Source of the DNA: Pyxicephalus adspersus | Taxonomy: Eukaryota > Chordata > Amphibia > Anura > Pyxicephalidae | Assembly (NCBI RefSeq): GCF_032062135.1 | Contig: NC_092861.1 | Coordinates: forward strand, 59,208,980 to 59,272,979 | DNA length: 64,000 bases | Reading direction: 5' to 3' | Shown: one piece after another, positions 57,933-64,000 of the stretch | Numbering within the stretch: the stretch's first letter is position 1 | Layout: every line of letters starts with the position of its first letter | The notes under the pieces: model-generated | The model's input: only the letters and a program-made list of their open reading frames with translations | Databases searched by the model: none | Told to the model about the DNA's origin: nothing | Program-made: the position numbers and the translations under genes

Positions 57933-59874
57933 TGAAAAGAACAAGTGATGTCACACAACTTGACCAGGGGGACCTGGATACCAGGCCATGTTTCTGGTTT
58001 ATTTGTTTTAGGGGGGAAACAGGGTGCAATCTTGAGCTAAAAGCTGGACCTTAATTCTTCTACTTTGATACTTTGGTTAAAAAAGGAAATTCAAGCCCAA
58101 GAGGATTTCCTGACTCAGTCTGAACAATGTTATTAATGACTGGCAATAATAATCCTAAAACCAGGTTTACTAATCCAACTCTGACAATTAATCCAAACAG
58201 CCTAAATCAAACTACCAAACCTAAACTACTGGAAACAACTAGTTCAATTTTTCACAGGATCATCTTAGCTAAAGTTTGTAACAAGTATTGCTACCATCTG
58301 TGTGATCTGCAGCAATCTAACCCGATGCAGGTCAAAGATCTGACTGCTACCAGCAAATACCTTTAATACATTGCACAGAAAAACAAACAAAAAGCAATTC
58401 CAAATGTTCAATCAATTCATAACAACCAAAGACAGGTTCATTGAGTTATTTTAATAACAGACTGTTTAGTTAATAATCTTCAAATCTGATACTTTCATTT
58501 TATATTTATATTTTGGTTAATATTTTACCCAAAAAATCTTTCTGTAAACCAGACATTTTGCAATAATACTAATTTTTGACTTGAAAAATAAAACTATTAT
58601 ATTACACAAAAAACATTTTGGGGTCTATAAAGCACATTTCCTTGTGGAAAATCATTTACTTCCATTGAAACAAATATTCATGGAAGAGTCTCCACCAGGT
58701 AATGTTTCAGTGAATGTCAGATTGTCTGCTTTATAAATAGACTCCTTTGTTTTTGTAATGGTTATTCTGTTTACATTCTGTTTACAAAAACTGATTAAGA
58801 AAAGTAACCTGTCCCATACATATATTCTAGTGATTGTCCTGATTGGTCTATGATAAAAGGAAAGACTGGCAGGGGTCAAGAACAGCAGTCCTTGCCATAA
58901 GAAGTAATTAAACTTGAAGCCAATAATGACTGAATTATAGGAATCTGTAATTGGTTATGTCACCTAGATTTTTGTCTTATATGCAAAAAAAAAAAAATCC
59001 AATTTATGCAAAGTTTTGTTAACTTTTAGCAGGCAGTTATAATACGCACATTAGGAAGGCAAGTTTTTATTATTAGTGTAGTCTACTGGAAGGTCACATA
59101 CCTAGATATGCTTGAAGCACATGATTAACTGGACAGAATTGTCAAAGTCCTTTCACGGGTAAAATAACTTACACAGTTATGAGAAAAATGAGATTTAAAA
59201 CCTTGAAATTTAAGGAGAGTGTACTTTCCTTTTCTCATAATTGTATATATGCATTCCCAACATGATTGGTTTGAGAATTGGTTTGCTTATTATAGATCAT
59301 ACTTAAATCTTCACATTTGTCTGCACTTTTAAAGTCAGTCAAGATTCTTTTTGTTATGCTCTTAAGCGTATTTAAACTCTTTTCCATATCTGAGATCACC
59401 TACCAGCTACCCATCTGGATCCATTCTGGACTGCAAAACCTTCCACTCTAGTGCCCAGGTTTTGAAACAGCACCATTGTATTATTCATTAGGTCTAAGAC
59501 AAAAAACAGGTGCAATTTTGCACTCAACTGCCCAATCAAATTGATATTGTGATCAGTGATCAGAAGTCCCAAACTATATGTTTCCACTAATCTTAGGTGT
59601 ATATAGGTTTAAAATACCGTTTTTAATAATTATTTAATCTTAGCAAAATCTGCCTAATGCAATACGGATGTGTCTGCTGCAACATATATCTAGTGAATAC
59701 CTCTCTCTAGGCTCTGGGTCTGCATGGGGCCTTGCTTTTTGGGATTCACACTTTAGCTCTGAGGTTCAGCCCTTTTCTTTAGTATAAAATGATGTAATCT
59801 ACAAATGTTATAACGTTATGTATCAAAGTGCTATAATCATTCTAGAATTAAATAGATATGTTCCTCAGTAGACA
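57933..59874. other. Intergenic, one MITE half
   Basis: Nothing but the half-MITE at 58.64 kb is recognised. Confidence 0.6.
58640..58745. mobile_element. Half of a MITE with GGCTCTATTTAT end
   Basis: Shares CCATTGAAACAAAT, the CCACCAGGTAATGTTTCAGTG part and the end GCTTTATAAATAGACTCC with the 17.1-kb copy. The other half is missing. Confidence 0.5.
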
Positions 59875-60101
59875 TAGGGCCTGATTTATTAAAGCTCTCC
59901 AAGGCCGGAGAGGATACACTTTCTTCGGTGAACCTGGGTGATCCAGCAAACTTGGAATGTATTTCTTAAAAGTCATTTGCTATTTGTTAGCAAATGTTTC
60001 AATCCTGGACTAGATCAATTTCAGCTATGCTGGATCACCCAGCTTCACTGATAAAAAGCTATCTTCTCAAACATTGGAGCCCTTTAATTAATTAGGCCCA
60101 T
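59875..60101. mobile_element. Palindromic MITE, family D
   Basis: Left arm GGGCCTGATTTATTAAAGC, right arm AATTAATTAGGCCC; the pair AGCAAATG / CATTTGCT lies in the centre. The right arm is more diverged than the left. Confidence 0.82.
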
Positions 60102-61532
60102 AATGTGATCTCTAACAAATTCTATACTATTTAGCTCATTAGTTCATTTAGCTGGGTGGGCATTCATAGCCTTGGATATGAGAAAAGATTTAAAGACCCA
60201 TATAAGAAGGTTCTAGCCACCTTCTTACACTATCCAAATAAAAAAATATCTTGAATTTGTTGGTATGGGACTTACAACTACTCCTTTACGCAAGCAGAGT
60301 GCTGGTACAGCAGCATAAAATCTCTTGTGACTTACACATCGGTTCATCATGAGAATGGCATGCAGTTTATTAAAGCACTAATAAAAGCTAATTGAGCATA
60401 TCAAATTTTAAATCAAGTAACACAATATGACAATTGCGGAAGTGCAGTGTGTGAGGGTTATTGTGACAAATGACTGGTTGCAAATCTAGATATCTCACTT
60501 TGTTGACTGTAGCCTGATGTTTGTTCTTTATCTAGAATACACCCTGTTTGCTTTTCTTTTTTACTTTGTCAACGCTGAAGATAATAAATTTCTTTATCAG
60601 GTATAAATAGTCTACATAAAATGTCTGCCCTTCCCAGTTTTGTGAGGATAATGTTTGTGCATTTTCCCAGTTTCTATGGGCTTTTTATGATTGGGTAAAA
60701 TGTTCAGTGAACACATTTATTCACATTCATTTTTGTTTGCCCTGTTTAACAATACCAGCCTAGCCAACTTTCTTGATCATTGTCACAATACTTTTAATTA
60801 TTGGCTAGTCATTGGGTGCCTGTGGAATTTTTGTAGGTAAATTGCAACCTCTGCTGAAAGAACTGTCTTAGTGAGCAAATAGTGACAGCAAACATCCAAG
60901 TCATGCCTCACACTGCTGGGAGCCATTATTCATCCACTTAGCTAATTTATCTGATGTCACCGAGACCTTACCTCTACTATATGTACAGAATGACAGGAGA
61001 GTCATTGGACACCTACATTAGCTTATTTCCAGGGAGCAACAATGGGACCCAGTTACACAAATCTTAGATAAAAAGTATTCTTCATTTATTTAAAAATAAA
61101 AATTATTTTTTCTTCAACATTTCTGTAGCTGAATTCCTGTAAAGTCCTATTGTTGCTTCTTACTCTACTTTTCTAATATATAAGGCATGTGGCATAACTG
61201 GCATTGGATATCTTTTGGATTTATTCAAATTTATTTATTTTTCAGATAGACAAAAAGTTAGTTTTTTTCTTAACAGATTTTCTTCAAACTTCTTTTAAAT
61301 TTGTCCTTATGAACATCTATATTAAAGAAATGTATTTGTGAATAGGTCATGCAATTAGAGGGCAAATGCTGGTTCAGGGTTAGTGTAGTGGGGTCATCCA
61401 GTTAGCTTCACTGCATGTGGCTTTGTTGCGCTACAAATAGTATGCAGCTCAATAGCAGCATTTCAGGAAAATGGCACCCAGGGCCCTCTGACCTGAGGTC
61501 TTCTACTAAGTGCCCCAAGTTGTTTCCTAAAT
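60102..61532. other. Intergenic between two family D MITEs
   Basis: No gene, repeat or RNA recognised. Confidence 0.6.
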
Positions 61533-61761
61533 ATGGCCCTGATTTAATAAAGCTCTCCAAGGCTTGAGAGAACACACTTTTATCATTGAAGCTGTGTGAT
61601 CCATCAAACTGGGAATGGAATTCTTCAAAGTCATTAGCTATTTGTTAGCAAATGTTTTCAATTCTGGTTTCAGATCTATTCCAGGTTTGCTGGATCACTC
61701 AGCTTCACTGATGAAAGTGTATTACTCCGGCCTTGGAGAGCTTTAATAAATCAGGGCCTAT
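61533..61761. mobile_element. Palindromic MITE, family D
   Basis: Arms TGGCCCTGATTTAATAAAGC and GCTTTAATAAATCAGGGCC are almost perfect inverted repeats over the whole half-length. Best preserved of the three copies. Confidence 0.86.
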
Positions 61762-61935
61762 AAATCTGTAGACAAGCATACATCAGTCTTGGGTATCCAA
61801 TTTAATTTAGCATTATGTTCAGTAGATTAATATATATTTTTTCAATATTATTAATCATTTTCAGGTATGCAAAGATAGCACACTCTCCTCCTTCTGTGTC
61901 ACTGTCTGTATCTGTCTGTCACTTGCAACCCCTCT

Positions 61936-62026
61936 TTAACCTCCCTAGCGGAGGTTAAAACTTTCCGGTTTTATATGTCTAAAAGCGGTACATTGGTTTT
62001 CCTGAAAGTTTATTTTACATATATAT

Positions 62027-62057
<31 letters not shown>

Positions 62058-62587
62058 GTATATTATAATAGTATGAGTATAATAAATTTTGAAACACAAA
62101 AGCATTAAAAACAATAAATTGAATAAATTAAAAAAATCTATATATTTTGAAAAATAGTTTTTAATTGTTTTACATTTTAAAAAACAAATACACACTATAC
62201 TCATACTATTATATATACTGTAAAAAAATGTTCTTGAAAACAATGTACTGCTTTTACACATATAAATCCAATGTATTGCATTCAATACAGTTATTTTGTA
62301 TTGAATGCAATACAAATGGATTTCGAATTTCCCGCCCTGCCCCACCGGCAACGTACACACGCACCGACGTCACCGGTAACTCCCCGGTGACTCAGCGTGT
62401 ACAGAAGCCGGCCTGAGGAAAAAGAAAGAAGACGGAGATCACGGCGATGGACGGCGCAGGACGCAGGCGAATCAGGTAAGTGCTCTATTTACTAACCTTC
62501 CCATAGGTTTACATACCCCAAGTGTGACTCAGGGTTACCACTTTTAGCAACCTTTTTCACACTCAGGGTTTCCTCTAGGGAGGTTAA
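61936..62587. mobile_element. TTAA-type MITE, family C, complete
   Basis: TTAA on both sides (61936-61939, 62584-62587) and inverted ends CCTCCCTAGCGG / CTCTAGGGAGG. Holds an AT dinucleotide run (62032-62057), the palindrome GCATTCAATACAGTTATTTT region (62268-62315) and a CpG-rich right third. The short minus frame across it is chance. Confidence 0.87.
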
Positions 62588-62695
62588 TGTACAGTGCTGC
62601 GTAATATCTTGATGGTATATAAATACTGTATATTACTATTATTATTATTATTATTATTATTAATAATAATAATAATAATAATATTAATAATGATC
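62588..62695 (+). mobile_element. SINE 3' end with (ATT)n
   Basis: GTACAGTGCTGCGTAATATC, then GGTATATAAATACTGTATAT and a long ATT/AAT run (about 62633-62690). It abuts the right TTAA of the family C MITE. Confidence 0.72.
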
Positions 62696-64000
62696 ATTGT
62701 ATGAGATTCCATTGATATGGAGCATTTGGTATAATTTCATTTTGTAACCATTGCCTCGGTGAAACACAGCAGAACTTTCTCAAGACAATCCACAAAGAAA
62801 AAGAATCCACAATATATTCCCATACTAATAATGAAACCACTCTCTCAAAGTGAAACACCAAATAAAAACAACCTATTTGGCCATATACAACCAAATCAGA
62901 TCATGGAGACTTCAAGTCTCAGAAGTAGATTCCAAAATAGAATATTAATATAAAAAACACAGGGTTAATATGAGAACATAAAAGTTGAACAGGGCTGTGA
63001 GTCTTTCTACATTCTGACAGGGACAGATAGTTTCAGTGTCCAGGCCATGCATTGTCTCTAAGCAACTTTAAACAGTAAGAAAATTTAGGCAAGAAACACT
63101 TTGCAGCAAGAAGGAGAGACAGCAGATAGATATCAGAAATACAAGTGAGGAAACACACAGGGTAGATGTAGAAAAGAACAACTTAGCTAAATAAACAAGA
63201 TAGACAGAGAAAAGCAGGACATAGATCCCCCAACCATCAGCAAAAGGGATTATACAAACATTGACCAAGATAAGGGGTCAACATATAAAACAAATACAAC
63301 ATAAGCAGTCATCAAGGCAAAGCCAGTAATAATGGGACCAGTAATTAGCAAGCCAGTACCATAGAAATCAAGACTAATAGAGACATTATTTAGTCCTTTA
63401 AGGAATTTGTAATTTAAAAAATCTATTTGCATTCATATTGAAGCAGCGTTTTATGTGGCACATGTTTTATTAACATGCATCCTAAAGAAAGTAAATAGTG
63501 GCTGTAATAGAAAAAAATGTTAGGCAACAAAAAGGTAGTGGAGGTCTTGCCCAGATATTATAATCTAAGGACACAGTCCCAAGTCAGCCATTCCCAACCA
63601 AGGTTCCTCCAGAGGTTGCTAGGAGTTCCTTGAATTGATTGGCCAACACCACCAACTTAATGGTTCAACACCACTTAATATACCCATCTGCACTACTCTA
63701 ATTTCCAAATGTGGGTAGAGAAAAAAAGAACCACAAAGCATTTATAGCAGCAAACTTTAGGATTCAATAAGCACAAAGATCTAGAAGCAGGAGGGGAAAA
63801 ATCATTCCAAACCAATAGCTTTTACAGGATGAGATCCAGCAGTAGCCAGTGTTAGGAGGAATGAAATTAAACCATGTTTAATGGCTTGCTAAAGAGAAAG
63901 TGGTGATTAGGAATAATGTATTATCAGATGTTATTTGTCTGGGAATCCAGGGAACCCCAATTCAAGGATCTATTCAAGAACAATCTATCATCACATCCAT
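62696..64000. other. Intergenic to window end
   Basis: No gene recognised; short overlapping frames only. Confidence 0.6.

Overview
The window is a piece of vertebrate genome, almost certainly from a frog. The single intact protein-coding gene reads as an amphibian nucleolin (655 codons, close to the length I recall for Xenopus). The rest is AT-rich intergenic DNA packed with transposon families I associate with anurans: TTAA-flanked palindromic MITEs, hAT MITEs with CAGGGGT ends, tRNA-headed SINEs with ATT tails, L1/Tx1-like LINE fragments and a Penelope-like fragment. The species cannot be named from the sequence alone.

Layout. 1-29.5 kb is intergenic. It holds a complete hAT MITE (0.55-1.19 kb), a 52-bp minisatellite (8.3-8.7 kb), degenerate tandem arrays (8.7-9.1 and 13.9-14.8 kb), several TTAA MITEs (4.0, 19.9, 20.3, 26.2 and 28.0 kb), tRNA-derived SINE copies and a processed TSPO pseudogene (24.56-25.03 kb). 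29.6-30.05 kb is the nucleolin promoter, with CCAAT boxes and CACGTG E-boxes. It runs into a CpG island in intron 1. 30.05-39.6 kb is the nucleolin gene on the + strand, with 15 coding exons. 39.6-64 kb is again intergenic. It holds a hAT MITE with nested hairpins (41.9-42.5 kb), a decayed gene-like element of an uncharacterised animal family interrupted by a hAT fragment and an assembly gap (47.4-48.95 kb), a minus-strand L1-like relic (51.9-52.7 kb), a Penelope-like GIY-YIG relic (53.7-54.0 kb), a plus-strand L1-like 3' end with a poly(A) tail (55.0-56.8 kb), a second near-identical copy of the 20.3-kb TTAA MITE (56.95-57.39 kb), and copies of other MITE families near 46.3, 59.9, 61.5 and 61.9-62.6 kb.

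The most interesting part is nucleolin as a snoRNA host. The mRNA encodes an acidic and basic N-terminus, four RRMs and an RGG tail, the protein that handles pre-rRNA. Its introns carry at least five snoRNAs that act on the same pathway: two U82-like box C/D RNAs (introns 3 and 4), two U20-like box C/D RNAs (introns 10 and 12) and one U23-like box H/ACA RNA (intron 13). The U20 copies pair with 18S rRNA near its 3' end, and the U82-like copies share a 10-nt guide to the 18S segment AUUAAGUCCC. To my recollection mammalian nucleolin hosts one copy each of U20, U23 and U82. The doubled U20 and doubled U82 here, with one diverged U20 guide, are the main observation to follow up.
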